NCBI GenBank assembly: GCA_019638455.1
Contig: JAHBTU010000001.1
Location: 573,501-637,500, forward strand
Reading direction: 5' to 3'
Source: Saprospiraceae bacterium
Lineage (GTDB): Bacteria > Bacteroidota > Bacteroidia > Chitinophagales > Saprospiraceae
DNA length: 64,000 bases
Shown piece after piece: positions 49,062 to 57,603 of this stretch. A program made the translations under genes and the position numbers. The notes below the pieces were generated by a model that searched no databases, was not told the DNA's origin, and saw nothing but the letters and a program-made list of their open reading frames with translations. The stretch's first letter is position 1, and every line of letters starts with the position of its first letter.

Positions 49062-49880
49062 TTAGCTTTCTTTTTTCTTTCTTGTCAGGGTGTAAGCCTT
49101 GGAGCCTATTTTGTGAGCATCCTTTTCTTCTGGATTGGTATTCACAAGGTTGAAGATGGCAAGCGTGTCGTTTTGGGCGCTGTAGCGGTAGCCAAAGAAC
49201 TTGGCCGAATTTGCCACTTTTGAATTGGAAAGCGTCACCACGTCAATATCCTGACCTGCCACGAAGCAGTCTCCGCCGGCACAAATCTCATAGCGGTCAT
49301 AATCTTTAAGGCCTTGAATGAAACCACCTGGTGTGAATTGGATGTCGCCCGTAGCGCCTTTGCCTTGCAGTGTGAAAAGACCTCCGAAAACATTGTGGTT
49401 GAGTGCCACTTGGAATGAAGCGTAGCCATCCTTGGCTCCAGCCTTCGATTTGATGAATTTGTCGAGGTTGACTTGTCCGGTGGTGGCATCGAACATGGTG
49501 AGGTCTTTGTCGTGTTGAGAGTCATAGACCAAGAAGACGGATTTGCCTGGGCGTGCGCCGACAAGTTCGAGGGTGTCGGCGAGGTATTTCACTTGCAATT
49601 TCCAAGACTCGAATCCATTGTAGCAGGTCACGCTGTCTGGTTCGCCGGGGTTGAAGGTGATGGCATAAGCATAAGGAATGTGCGCGTTGTTCATGGCTTC
49701 CAACACGGAGCCGTATTGGTGGGCGCGTGAACAAAAGTCAATCGCTATCCAGTCGCCACCCAACAGGTCAGGATTGGCGGTCAGAGGCGCATTGGGCGTA
49801 TCGTTTGATTTTGAGTCGCGTTTGCAGGCAGCAGCGCAGATAAGGCTGAGCAGGAGCGTCGTAAAGAGTAGTTTTTGCAT
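49062..49880 (-). CDS. hypothetical lipoprotein
   Basis: 272 residues. Signal MQKLLFTTLLLSLICAAAC gives a lipobox Cys at about 19; then a Ser/Asn-rich linker and a beta-rich globular domain (WIAIDFCSRAHQYGSVLEA, YAITFNPGEPDSVTCYNG). Two Cys-containing segments (YEICAGGDCFVAGQD) may form disulfides. The C-terminus is Lys-rich. No family recognised. The ATG at 49880 is preferred over an in-frame upstream codon because it opens the signal peptide. A perfect -7 box lies 29 bp upstream. First gene before ribH. Confidence 0.65.
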   Translation of the reverse strand: MQKLLFTTLLLSLICAAACKRDSKSNDTPNAPLTANPDLLGGDWIAIDFCSRAHQYGSVLEAMNNAHIPYAYAITFNPGEPDSVTCYNGFESWKLQVKYLADTLELVGARPGKSVFLVYDSQHDKDLTMFDATTGQVNLDKFIKSKAGAKDGYASFQVALNHNVFGGLFTLQGKGATGDIQFTPGGFIQGLKDYDRYEICAGGDCFVAGQDIDVVTLSNSKVANSAKFFGYRYSAQNDTLAIFNLVNTNPEEKDAHKIGSKAYTLTRKKKES

Positions 49881-49909
49881 TTCTAATGAAGTGATTCGGT
49901 AAATCGCCG

Positions 49910-49917
49910 CAAAAGTA
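49910..49917 (-). promoter_or_regulatory. candidate -7 box (TACTTTTG) of the lipoprotein-ribH run
   Basis: Exact TAnnTTTG on the minus strand, with GCGGCG after it; 29 bp before the ATG at 49880. Confidence 0.45.
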
Positions 49918-49918
49918 G

Positions 49919-50773
49919 TCATTTCAGAAACTTTACTTTTACGAAGAACTTGGGGTCGAGTGCGCCGATGTTGCGAGCGGCTTCGGGCGAGAGCACCACT
50001 TCGATGTTGCGCTCATATCCATTGGGGATGCGGCCAATCACTTTGGCGTACACGGAGCGTTCGCCCATGGGGTTGATGACGCAAATGGGGGAGCCAATAG
50101 CGGCCTCGCGGTGCAGGGCGTAGAGGTCGCCTTTTTCTTTGCTGTCTTTTTGCCAGAAACAGACTCCTTGTGAGGCGACTTCCTTGCGCTTCGTTTTTTC
50201 CAAATCGTATTTTTCTTTTAATGCGGAAGACTTGGTGTGCTGGCGGACCGGGCGCCATTCGGGCAACACGCCTTCGGTGCCGAGCCAAGCGACCAATAGC
50301 GTCTGGCCGGGGCGGATGCTGCTTCCTTTCAGGTTGTTGCGCTTCACGATGCTGTCCACTGGCATATTAAAGTTGCGTTTGCAGATGCCGTACAGATTGT
50401 CGCCCTCCTGCACCACATAGTAAATAGGTGCGTTTTTGCTGGCCACGAACTTTGCGTTTTTGTATCGTTTGATGGCCATGTTGGGTATCGGGATTTTGAG
50501 CCTCGTCCCAGCCGATAGGGTAGGGTTGGTGCTTAGCGATGGATTGTTGGCGTACAGCTCCTCCATGGTCAGGCTGTAATACTTCGAGATGGCGTAGAGT
50601 GTCTGCTTGACCTTGACCGGATGCTGGATGAACTTTTTGCCGTTCTCGATGAGGAGGAAAAGTGAGTCTTGTGGGGTAAGCAGCGGAACGGGTTCTTTTG
50701 ATTCGCCGTTCTGCGCAGGGGCCATGTTTGGCAACCAAAATAGGCAAAGTAAAAAAAGGGGTAGTCGGCTCAT
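49919..50773 (-). CDS. LysM protein with C-terminal RlpA-like double-psi barrel domain
   Basis: 284 residues with a signal peptide (MSRLPLFLLCLFWLPNMAPAQ). LysM 1 is at about 48-95 (VKVKQTLYAISKYYSLTMEE, NPTLSAGTRLKIP), LysM 2 at about 115-160 (YYVVQEGDNLYGICKRNFNM, RPGQTLLVAWL). After a Lys-rich linker, the last 70 residues (LYALHREAAIGSPICVINP, RNIEVVLSPEAARNIGALD) look like an RlpA-type double-psi beta-barrel. It would bind peptidoglycan; lytic activity is uncertain. ATG start. Divergent from kdsB with 53 bp between the starts; its stop overlaps the neighbour's promoter box. Confidence 0.82.
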   Translation of the reverse strand: MSRLPLFLLCLFWLPNMAPAQNGESKEPVPLLTPQDSLFLLIENGKKFIQHPVKVKQTLYAISKYYSLTMEELYANNPSLSTNPTLSAGTRLKIPIPNMAIKRYKNAKFVASKNAPIYYVVQEGDNLYGICKRNFNMPVDSIVKRNNLKGSSIRPGQTLLVAWLGTEGVLPEWRPVRQHTKSSALKEKYDLEKTKRKEVASQGVCFWQKDSKEKGDLYALHREAAIGSPICVINPMGERSVYAKVIGRIPNGYERNIEVVLSPEAARNIGALDPKFFVKVKFLK

Positions 50774-50804
50774 AGTAAACAGGTTTTTTTGTTCCTTCTT
50801 TGCG

Positions 50805-50812
50805 CAAATATA
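50805..50812 (-). promoter_or_regulatory. candidate -7 box (TATATTTG) of the LysM gene
   Basis: Exact TAnnTTTG on the minus strand, 31 bp before the ATG; an AAGAAGGAA purine run follows in the leader. Confidence 0.45.
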
Positions 50813-50826
50813 CATCAATCTGCCCA

Positions 50827-51549
50827 ATGCTACTTGCTGTTATCCCGGCCCGCTGGGCCTCTACTCGTTTCCCCGGAAAACCGCTCGCCGACATTGGCGG
50901 CAAGACCATGATTCAACGTGTGTATGAGCAGGTCGTCCGCTGTGGGCGTGTGGACAAGGCCGTTGTCGCTACTGACGACGAGCGCATTTTCGAGCATGTT
51001 CGTTCGTTTGGCGGCGAGGTGATGATGACTCGCGCTGCTCATCCGAGTGGCACCGACCGCTGCGCTGAAGTGGCTGGCCATTTTCCGCAGGCTCGGTGGG
51101 TGCTCAATGTGCAGGGCGATGAGCCTTTCATCCAGCCGGAACAAATTGATTTGCTTGCTGACACGCTTGCGTCAAGCGCCCGTTTCCCGATTGCGACGTT
51201 GGCAAAAAAGATAGAGACGCAGGATGCGTTGCTCAATCCGAATGTGGTGAAGGTAGTTTTTTCCGAAAAAAGAGGCGCGCTCTATTTCAGCCGTCATCCC
51301 ATCCCATTTTTGCGCGGTGTGGAGGGACTGGATTGGCTGGAGCATCATGTTTTTTACAAACACATCGGATTGTACGGGTTTCGTCGCGCCACATTGTTGC
51401 GTCTTGCTCGCCTTGCGCCTACGCCCCTCGAACGCGCTGAATCGCTGGAGCAGTTGCGTTGGCTTGAGCATGGGATGCGCATTGCGGTCGGTATTACAGA
51501 ATTGGAGACGAGGGGGGTGGACACCCCTGCGGATTTGGTGGGCCTTTGA
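50827..51549 (+). CDS. kdsB: 3-deoxy-manno-octulosonate cytidylyltransferase
   Basis: 240 residues. AVIPARWASTRFPGKPLADIGG (CTP-binding start), VVATDDERIF, THPSGTDR-like AAHPSGTDRCAEVA, WVLNVQGDEPFIQPE and the KHIGLYGFRRATL motif are all family signatures. It activates KDO as CMP-KDO for lipid A-core assembly. The ATG at 50827 gives the canonical MLLAVIPARW start; the upstream in-frame extension falls in the divergent promoter region. It has no partner KDO genes nearby. Confidence 0.96.
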   Translation: MLLAVIPARWASTRFPGKPLADIGGKTMIQRVYEQVVRCGRVDKAVVATDDERIFEHVRSFGGEVMMTRAAHPSGTDRCAEVAGHFPQARWVLNVQGDEPFIQPEQIDLLADTLASSARFPIATLAKKIETQDALLNPNVVKVVFSEKRGALYFSRHPIPFLRGVEGLDWLEHHVFYKHIGLYGFRRATLLRLARLAPTPLERAESLEQLRWLEHGMRIAVGITELETRGVDTPADLVGL

Positions 51550-51558
51550 AAGCGCGGG

Positions 51559-52494
51559 TCAGATTTCCTTTTCGATTAGGTAGTTGTTTCGAGTGGCCGA
51601 ATTGCGGTTTATCATCTCCCCCACGAAGCCCGTGAGAAAAAGTTGGCTGCCAATGATGAGCGCCAAAATGCCGAAATAGAACAATGGCCTGTCGGCAATG
51701 CCATATTCCTTGAAAATTGTCTTGGCGATGCTCAGGTAAGCCAAAATGGCGAAACCGATAAAAAATGAGAGTAAGCCCAGCGTGCCGAAAAAGTGCATGG
51801 GGCGTTTGCCAAATTTGCCCACGAAGGAGATGCTCATCAAATCGAGCGGGCCATTGATGAAGCGTTCCCAGCCGCCGAATTTGGTGTGGCCAAATTTTCG
51901 GGCGCGGTGCTCGACCACTTTTTCGCCGATTTTCGTGAATCCCGCCCATTTGGCCAGCACCGGGATGTAGCGATGCATCTCGCCATAGACTTCGATGGCT
52001 TTCACCACGTCGCCGCGATATGCCTTGAGGCCGCAGTTGAAGTCGTGGAGGCGGATGCCGCTCATCCAGCGCGTCGCGGCGTTGAAAAGTTTGGTCGGGA
52101 GTGTCTTGCTGAGCGGGTCGTAACGCTTTTTTTTCCAGCCTGATACGAGGTCGTATCCTTCTTCTTTTATCATTCGGTATAGTTCGGGAATCTCGTCGGG
52201 GCTGTCCTGCAAGTCGGCATCCATCGTGATGACGACTTCCCCCCGCGTGGCTTGGAAGCCAGTGTGCAGTGCGGCGGACTTGCCGTAGTTGCGGCGGAAT
52301 TTGATGCCGCGCACACAAGGTTTGCTGGCCTGCAATGCTTCAATCACCTTCCACGAGCCGTCGGTGCTGCCGTCGTCCACCATGATGATTTCGTAGGAAA
52401 GATTGTTGGTGTCGCACACGCGGCGAATCCATGCTTCGAGTTCGGGCAGGCTCTCGACTTCGTTTTTGAGCGGGATGACGATGGAAATGTTCAT
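51559..52494 (-). CDS. family 2 glycosyltransferase, polyprenyl-phosphate type, with two membrane helices
   Basis: 311 residues. The GT2 domain spans about 1-225: ISIVIPLKNEVESLPEL, VDDGSTDGSWKVIEAL, the DxD TMDADLQDSPDEI, and LHDFNCGLKAYR. Two C-terminal membrane helices (about 232-255 and 268-292) are like those of DPM1/GtrB-type enzymes that make polyprenyl-phosphate sugars. Donor and acceptor are not known. ATG start. Last gene of a minus-strand run with the small ORF at 52505 (10 bp) and the TrmH-type gene. Confidence 0.88.
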   Translation of the reverse strand: MNISIVIPLKNEVESLPELEAWIRRVCDTNNLSYEIIMVDDGSTDGSWKVIEALQASKPCVRGIKFRRNYGKSAALHTGFQATRGEVVITMDADLQDSPDEIPELYRMIKEEGYDLVSGWKKKRYDPLSKTLPTKLFNAATRWMSGIRLHDFNCGLKAYRGDVVKAIEVYGEMHRYIPVLAKWAGFTKIGEKVVEHRARKFGHTKFGGWERFINGPLDLMSISFVGKFGKRPMHFFGTLGLLSFFIGFAILAYLSIAKTIFKEYGIADRPLFYFGILALIIGSQLFLTGFVGEMINRNSATRNNYLIEKEI

Positions 52495-52504
52495 TTCAAA
52501 AATC

Positions 52505-52786
52505 TCAACGGCGGGAGTGGTCTGAAAGAATTTTGGAGGCGAGTTGTTCTAGTTCTTCTAAGCTTAAATTTTTGTGTTCATCGAACACTTCTTTTGTCAT
52601 TTGGACAAAGTGGCTTTGAGTACCTATACCATCAAGATACTTGAAGTTATCAATTCTTCGTCGAAGAGAAGTTTTTTTCTCAATTTGCATTGTCTTACGA
52701 ATCTCTTCTGCCTTCGCAGAACTTATTTTTATACCTGGTCGGTATAGGTAAAATGTAATGATGTCTTGTTCTTTCGTCCAAGTCAT
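52505..52786 (-). CDS. small AT-rich protein resembling the N-terminal region of HNH endonuclease-type proteins
   Basis: 93 residues, helical: MTWTKEQDIITFYLYRPGIK, SLRRRIDNFKYLDGIGTQSH and FDEHKNLSLEELEQLASKIL. The arrangement (a WTxEE start, a paired helix with S..RRI.NF..LDG, then a helix with E..A..IL) is like the N-terminal module seen before HNH nuclease domains in some bacterial proteins, but the nuclease half is absent and I have not confirmed homology. Its base composition is markedly more AT-rich than the GT2 and TrmH genes around it, which suggests recent arrival. ATG start; gaps of 10 and 15 bp to its neighbours. Confidence 0.45.
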   Translation of the reverse strand: MTWTKEQDIITFYLYRPGIKISSAKAEEIRKTMQIEKKTSLRRRIDNFKYLDGIGTQSHFVQMTKEVFDEHKNLSLEELEQLASKILSDHSRR

Positions 52787-52801
52787 ATAAAAATCGTTAT
52801 C

Positions 52802-53545
52802 TTATAGTTCAAATTTCGTCAATGGCATTATCTGAATCTTCGACCTCGGCACTTCGTCTTTCCGCCGGATGTAAACAGGCAGTAGCGGTTCGCTGTCCTT
52901 GCTGACTATCAAGGGTTTTTGGTGGTCTTTATCGCTTTTTAACATGGAGGTCCAACGCTCAAAAAGCTGCTCTTGCTGCACCGGTGTGAGGCGCGGGTTG
53001 TCGTCGTAAAAACCTTTTTCAGCCCTTTGCCGCTTTGCCTCGAACAAGGTGACGGCGCAGGCCACCGAGATGTTCAGACTTTCGGCAAAGCCCGATTGCG
53101 GAACGGTGAAACTGCCATCCGCCAATGCCAGCGCTTCGGCACTAATTCCCTCATCCTCGTTGCCGAAGAGCAGCGCGGTGGGCTGGGCGAGGTCGTGTGC
53201 GTACAACGATGGCACACCTTCTCCGGGCGGCAAAGTTGCCAAAATTCGCCCGTATCGTTCTTTCACACGTTTGAAACATTCCTCCATGTCTTCAAAGAAG
53301 TACACGTCGAGCCATTTGAACGTGCCGCCCGAGGTGCGCTTGCCCAACACAAGCCCGCGTTTGTCCAAGTATTTTTTGGTGTAAATCACGAACACCTCGC
53401 GCACCCCCACTGCGTCGCAGGAGCGCAGCACCGCCGAGATGTTCAGCGGGTCGAAAATGTTCTCCAGCATCACCGTCAGGTCGGGTTGCGACTGTCGGAT
53501 GACGGCGCGGAGCTTTTGTTCGCGGGTAGGGTTCATTTTTCGCAT
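52802..53545 (-). CDS. TrmH/SpoU family RNA 2'-O-methyltransferase
   Basis: 247 residues. SPOUT motifs: NIFDPLNISAVLRSCDAVGV (motif 1, with the N and R), LLFGNEDEGIS (motif 2) and VPQSGFAESLNISVACAVTL (motif 3), with a C-terminal extension of about 70 residues like TrmH. It methylates a ribose in tRNA, most likely at position 18, or in rRNA; specificity is not decidable from this alone. The ATG at 53545 and one three codons later are both possible. First gene of a run with the small ORF and the glycosyltransferase. Confidence 0.9.
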   Translation of the reverse strand: MRKMNPTREQKLRAVIRQSQPDLTVMLENIFDPLNISAVLRSCDAVGVREVFVIYTKKYLDKRGLVLGKRTSGGTFKWLDVYFFEDMEECFKRVKERYGRILATLPPGEGVPSLYAHDLAQPTALLFGNEDEGISAEALALADGSFTVPQSGFAESLNISVACAVTLFEAKRQRAEKGFYDDNPRLTPVQQEQLFERWTSMLKSDKDHQKPLIVSKDSEPLLPVYIRRKDEVPRSKIQIMPLTKFEL

Positions 53546-53578
53546 GAGTTGTTGGTCGCAGGGGGCAAACCGACAGAT

Positions 53579-54892
53579 TTATTCCGCTGGTGCGAATCCG
53601 AATGTTCCGAACTTCAAGATGTGGACAAAGGTGTTTTCCTGATAGTCGGGTTGGTTGCGCCCGTCGTCCACATTGCCTGAAACGAATATCCTTGAAAACC
53701 GGAAATCGCTGCGCAATCCTCTGAAGGTCTCGTAGTGAAGTTTTTCCGGGAACGAAAGGCCGTATCGGCGCAGCATTTTGCCCGTGAACAGCGTCACGTC
53801 GTAGCCGTTGAACGCCTCCTCGTCGGGGAGGGTGCCGGTGGCCTCATAAAATTTTTGCTGAAATGTCTTGATTTGTGGCAGCGAGTAGTCGAGGTAAGAG
53901 GCCGAACTGATATGGACGTTCATGCTCGCCAGATATTCGGGGTCAATGCCATCGTAGTTTTTCCATTGCGGCATACCGTACACTTCCACTTTGGCGCTGC
54001 CTTTCACGTCTTTCAATTTTCGCAAAAAGGCCATCACGAAATCTTGGCTCGCCCAAGTGGGCAGTATGAATACCGAGGTGCGGCCTGGCTTTAAGTGTTT
54101 TTTCAAATCAACTTTGTCGAAATTCAGGGCTGCATCTGGCACCATAAGTTCGGTGAAAAGTGTGCCGCTTCTATTTGCCTGATGAAAATAGGGCAGGCGG
54201 TCGGCCTCTTTTTCTTTGCAGACGAGTGTGACGGCATCGGCGCGGTGGCTGTTGAGCACATACTGCGTGATGGCTTCGCAATGTGCCCGCAAGGAAGGGT
54301 TGGTTTGGATGAAGTCGGGGTTCTGGGTGGTCAGTTCGGAGGTGGGTGTTTCTGGGGAGACGAGGATTTTTCGATTGCGTTTGGTCCAATTCGCAAAAGC
54401 CTCCACGTGCGAGTTGCGCACTGGCCCGATGAACACGTCGGCTTTTTGCAAGCGCGGGGTGTTCATCACTTGAAGGAAATCGGCATCGTTGCTCTGTGTG
54501 TCGTACACATCCACGATGAGGTTGATTTGCTCTGTTTCGGATATTTCCTGCAAGGCGATTTTGGCGCCTGCGTAGAACTGTAGCGCGAGGCGGCTTCTGT
54601 CTGGCACTGTGTTGGCGCTTGCTTGGTTGGTCAGGAAGGGCATCAAAAGGCCTATGGTATAGGTGTCGCCAAGTCCGCTTGAGGGGGGGCGCGTCGGTTG
54701 GGTGGGTTGAGTGCCGATGGGTGGTTTGGGGGTGGCTGGGGCAGCCCATCGAATGGTATCTATCGGTGTGTTTTGGGCGGGCCGTTGGGCGGGTGGTCTG
54801 GCGGTTTGGTTGGGGCGAATGGTGGGCGCTGCCTTGGGGGTGCAGGCGAGCATGAAGGGTGAGAGCAGGAGGGAGAGAAAGTATTTATTCAC
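53579..54892 (-). CDS. lipoprotein with type I periplasmic-binding fold (LpoA/ABC-substrate-like)
   Basis: 437 residues. No ATG opens the frame; the GTG at 54892 gives a normal lipoprotein signal (NKYFLSLLLSPFMLAC after the start) with the lipidated Cys at about 17. A Pro/Thr/Gln-rich linker (about 25-75) is followed by a periplasmic-binding-protein fold: TYTIGLLMPFLTNQA, LQFYAGAKIALQEISETE, KADVFIGPVRNSHVEAFANW, LVSPETPTSELTTQNPDFIQ and YDVTLFTGKMLRRYG. Such proteins sense small ligands or activate peptidoglycan synthases, or are relatives of amino-acid-binding proteins. No transporter genes are near. The TTG nine codons earlier is an alternative start. Confidence 0.7.
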   Translation of the reverse strand: MNKYFLSLLLSPFMLACTPKAAPTIRPNQTARPPAQRPAQNTPIDTIRWAAPATPKPPIGTQPTQPTRPPSSGLGDTYTIGLLMPFLTNQASANTVPDRSRLALQFYAGAKIALQEISETEQINLIVDVYDTQSNDADFLQVMNTPRLQKADVFIGPVRNSHVEAFANWTKRNRKILVSPETPTSELTTQNPDFIQTNPSLRAHCEAITQYVLNSHRADAVTLVCKEKEADRLPYFHQANRSGTLFTELMVPDAALNFDKVDLKKHLKPGRTSVFILPTWASQDFVMAFLRKLKDVKGSAKVEVYGMPQWKNYDGIDPEYLASMNVHISSASYLDYSLPQIKTFQQKFYEATGTLPDEEAFNGYDVTLFTGKMLRRYGLSFPEKLHYETFRGLRSDFRFSRIFVSGNVDDGRNQPDYQENTFVHILKFGTFGFAPAE

Positions 54893-55030
54893 GATGTATT
54901 TTTTTGAAAAACACTTCAAAATCAGGCTGGTGCTGAGCAGGAGTGGTAGGGCTTAGAGTTGAAAAGTTGGGTTGTTGAAGGTGTAATACGAGCCATGAGC
55001 GGGAGGTCGTATATCGCGAGTGAAAAAATT

Positions 55031-55372
55031 TTACCCCCCTGCTTTCTTCACATTCTTGAACCCCTGTTCTGTCAGCAATTGTAGCACTTTGTCGCGGTGG
55101 TCGCCTTGTATGATGATAACGCTGTCTTTGGCATTGCCTCCGGCTGCGCATTTGTTTTTCAGCAGTTTCGCCAATTCTTCCAGCTGTCCGCTGGGGCCGA
55201 TGAAGCCTTTGACGACGGTGGCTTCTTTGCCGCCTTTGCCGCGTTCGAGCCAGATACGGAGGACTTGCTTGTCGGGTGGCAACGAAGTGTCCGGCTCGTA
55301 GTCGTCCTGCTCAGGCTTGAAATGCGGGTCGGTGGAAAAAACAAGGCCGCCGAGGGTGTTTTTTTTGCTCAT
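55031..55372 (-). CDS. SUI1/eIF1-like translation factor (YciH family)
   Basis: 113 residues. A variable 40-residue lead is followed by the SUI1 fold: LRIWLERGKGGKEATVVKGF, LAKLLKNKCAAGGNAKDSVI and IIQGDHRDKVLQLLTEQGF, the hallmark RGKGGK, GKxGCGG-like and QGDH segments. Bacterial homologues are thought to monitor initiation fidelity or bind the small ribosomal subunit. ATG start. It stands alone between the lipid kinase and the lipoprotein gene, with a hairpin on each side. Confidence 0.93.
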   Translation of the reverse strand: MSKKNTLGGLVFSTDPHFKPEQDDYEPDTSLPPDKQVLRIWLERGKGGKEATVVKGFIGPSGQLEELAKLLKNKCAAGGNAKDSVIIIQGDHRDKVLQLLTEQGFKNVKKAGG

Positions 55373-55413
55373 TGTTCGATGTGAATGAGTGTTGATATTA
55401 GGTGTATGGCGAG

Positions 55414-55449
55414 GGGCAGCGCCCCAGAATAGGTTTCGGGGCGCTGCCC
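55414..55449 (-). terminator. GC-rich hairpin after the lipid kinase gene
   Basis: GGGCAGCGCCCC (55414-55425) and GGGGCGCTGCCC (55438-55449) are exact inverted 12-mers around 12 bases. It lies 17 bases after the stop on the minus strand; no T run follows, so it may be a stability or attenuating hairpin rather than a classical terminator. Confidence 0.5.
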
Positions 55450-55465
55450 TTGCCTTAGAGGCTGT

Positions 55466-56410
55466 TTATGAATCAATCTTTTGTTTCGGCACCAAGATTT
55501 TTAGTGCCTTTGGTTTTATTTCAAATTCCAAGTCGCCTTCGAGCACCAGTCCTTCGCCGTCGAGGTGAACGTGGTTTTTGCCCGGTGCGGAAATTTTGAC
55601 CCGCTTTGTGGTAAAATGCTCGACAAATGCCGCATCGTATATTTTTCCGTTCAAAGTGGAGGGAACGGCGGCGAAATACTGCCATTTGGGCGCTTCTTTG
55701 AGGATGACCACTTCAAAAAAACCATCATCGAGGCGAGCGTCGGGGGCGATTTGGAAATGATAGCCCCACATGGGGCCGTTGGCAATGGAAATGATGAAGC
55801 ACTTTTCTGTCAGCACCCGGTCTTCTAGCTCGATGCGACATTCTCTGGGGGTGTATTTCAAGCCTGCTTCCACCGATTTTAAAAAATAGGGCAAGAAGCC
55901 TCGCCAATTGCTGCCCTTCATCATGTTGCTCACCAATCCGTCGAAACCGATGCCTGCGATGTTGATGAAAGGATGACCGTTCATCAGGCCGATGTCAATG
56001 AGGTGTTCCTCTGCGGTGTTTATTTTTCTTACAGCCTCATCAATGTCGCGGCCATAGCCCAAGTGCATGGCAAGGCCATTGCCAGAGCCTGCCGGCACGA
56101 TGCCCAACACCACGTCGGTGCCCAAGAGCGCCGATGCCACTTCGTTGATGGAGCCATCGCCTCCCACTGCCACGATGATTTCGTAGCCTTCGGCGATGCC
56201 TTCTTTCGTTATTTCTTTTGCGTGTTCCGACCTTTCGGTGAAGCGAAAACCATATTCAAACTTCCGGTGATTGAGGTGCTTGTTCACACTTTCGCGGATA
56301 TGTTTGTGCAAATGGGTGCCCGCTTTGGGATTGACGATGAAGAGAATGCGTTTGGGGCGGAGCAAGCCCGCCAGAAACTCGTTTTTTATGTAAGGATGGG
56401 ATTCTTCCAT
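55466..56410 (-). CDS. diacylglycerol kinase family lipid kinase
   Basis: 314 residues. RILFIVNPKAGTHLHKHI (start of the kinase core), IIVAVGGDGSINEVASALLG (the GGDG nucleotide motif), VLGIVPAGSGNGLAMHLG, NIAGIGFDGLVSNMM, and a beta-sandwich C-terminal domain ending VHLDGEGLVLEGDLEFEIKP. It phosphorylates a lipid such as diacylglycerol or a sphingoid/ceramide lipid; Saprospiria contain sphingolipids, so both are possible. ATG start. It follows the RluA gene by 12 bases on the same strand and is probably its operon partner. Confidence 0.92.
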   Translation of the reverse strand: MEESHPYIKNEFLAGLLRPKRILFIVNPKAGTHLHKHIRESVNKHLNHRKFEYGFRFTERSEHAKEITKEGIAEGYEIIVAVGGDGSINEVASALLGTDVVLGIVPAGSGNGLAMHLGYGRDIDEAVRKINTAEEHLIDIGLMNGHPFINIAGIGFDGLVSNMMKGSNWRGFLPYFLKSVEAGLKYTPRECRIELEDRVLTEKCFIISIANGPMWGYHFQIAPDARLDDGFFEVVILKEAPKWQYFAAVPSTLNGKIYDAAFVEHFTTKRVKISAPGKNHVHLDGEGLVLEGDLEFEIKPKALKILVPKQKIDS

Positions 56411-56422
56411 TGTTCGTAGTTG

Positions 56423-57559
56423 TTACAAGGACTCCTTTCGGGCGTTCACATAGACCCGCCATCTGTCAATCACCGTTTGCATGTCCTCTGGCAGTTCGGA
56501 TTCGAAGCGAATGTGTTCGCCTGTTCGTGGGTGCGTGAAGCCGAGCACTTTGGCGTGAAGTGCCTGGCGTGGCAGCATGGCAAGCTGGTTTTCAACAAAC
56601 TGCTTGTACTTTGAATAGAGGGTGCCTTTCAAAATTTGGTTGCCACCGTATCGAGGGTCGCCGAAAAGCGTGTGTCCGATGGATTTCATGTGAACGCGAA
56701 TCTGGTGAGTGCGGCCCGTTTCCAACTGACACTCGATGAGCGTGACGTAATAGAATCGCTCGAGCACGCGCCAGTGTGTTTTGGCCCATTTGCCGTCTTC
56801 GCCTTCTGGGAAAACCATGAACAATCGGCGGTCGTTTGGGTTGCGCCCGATGTTTCCTTCAATAGTGCCACTATCTCTCTCCATGTCGCCCCACACCAAA
56901 GCCCAGTAGCGACGCTCGATAGTGTGGTAGTAGAATTGGGCGGCAAGATGGGTCATGGCCAAATCGTTTTTGGCCACCACCATCAGGCCAGTTGTGTCCT
57001 TGTCAATGCGGTGCACGATGCCTGCACGGTCGGGTTCGTTGCCTTCTTTGACGGGCAATTCTTTCATTTGTGCTTGCAAATGCCAGGCGACGGCGTTCAC
57101 CAGCGTGCCATTGGGTATGCCCACGCCGGGATGCACTGCCAAACCAAAAGGCTTGTTGATGACCAACACGTCCTCGTCTTCGTACACTATTTGCAGCGGG
57201 ATGTTTTGTGGGTTGATGTCATACACCTCTTCCAACGCTTTGGGCAACACGATGGTGATGACGTTGCCGGGCTTTACTTTGTAATTGGGCTTTACCTCGC
57301 GGTCGTTCACTTTCACGGAGCCAGCCCGAATCGCGTTTTGCACCTTGTTGCGGGAGCGGTTGGAAAGTCGGTCGTTCAGAAACTTGTCAAGTCTGATGAC
57401 TCCTTGCTTAGGGTCGGCCACAATCTCGTGGCGTTCATACAAATCTTCAACAGCAGGTATGTCCTCGCCATTGTCCGTATCCGAGATTTCGGGCAGGGGA
57501 GCGCGTCCTTGCAAGTCTTCCAATGGGATATCTTCCTCTATGTGGCCTTTCTGGTTCAT
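56423..57559 (-). CDS. RluA family 23S rRNA pseudouridine synthase
   Basis: 378 residues. An acidic lead of about 45 residues is followed by an S4 RNA-binding domain (about 50-110, LDKFLNDRLSNRSRNKVQNA), then the catalytic domain: VINKPFGLAVHPG, GIVHRIDKDTTGLMVVAKND with the catalytic Asp, and ETGRTHQIRVHMKSIGHTLF. It isomerises uridines in large-subunit rRNA, in the manner of RluD. The ATG at 57559 gives the acidic start; a TTG 13 codons earlier is not supported. Promoter box 37 bp upstream. Operon with the lipid kinase. Confidence 0.93.
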   Translation of the reverse strand: MNQKGHIEEDIPLEDLQGRAPLPEISDTDNGEDIPAVEDLYERHEIVADPKQGVIRLDKFLNDRLSNRSRNKVQNAIRAGSVKVNDREVKPNYKVKPGNVITIVLPKALEEVYDINPQNIPLQIVYEDEDVLVINKPFGLAVHPGVGIPNGTLVNAVAWHLQAQMKELPVKEGNEPDRAGIVHRIDKDTTGLMVVAKNDLAMTHLAAQFYYHTIERRYWALVWGDMERDSGTIEGNIGRNPNDRRLFMVFPEGEDGKWAKTHWRVLERFYYVTLIECQLETGRTHQIRVHMKSIGHTLFGDPRYGGNQILKGTLYSKYKQFVENQLAMLPRQALHAKVLGFTHPRTGEHIRFESELPEDMQTVIDRWRVYVNARKESL

Positions 57560-57595
57560 TTCGGTGCCTATTTGAAATATCAGTAGATGGTTGCG

Positions 57596-57603
57596 CAAAA
57601 ATA
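57596..57603 (-). promoter_or_regulatory. candidate -7 box (TATTTTTG) of the RluA-lipid kinase run
   Basis: Exact TAnnTTTG on the minus strand, 36 bp before the ATG at 57559. Confidence 0.4.
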
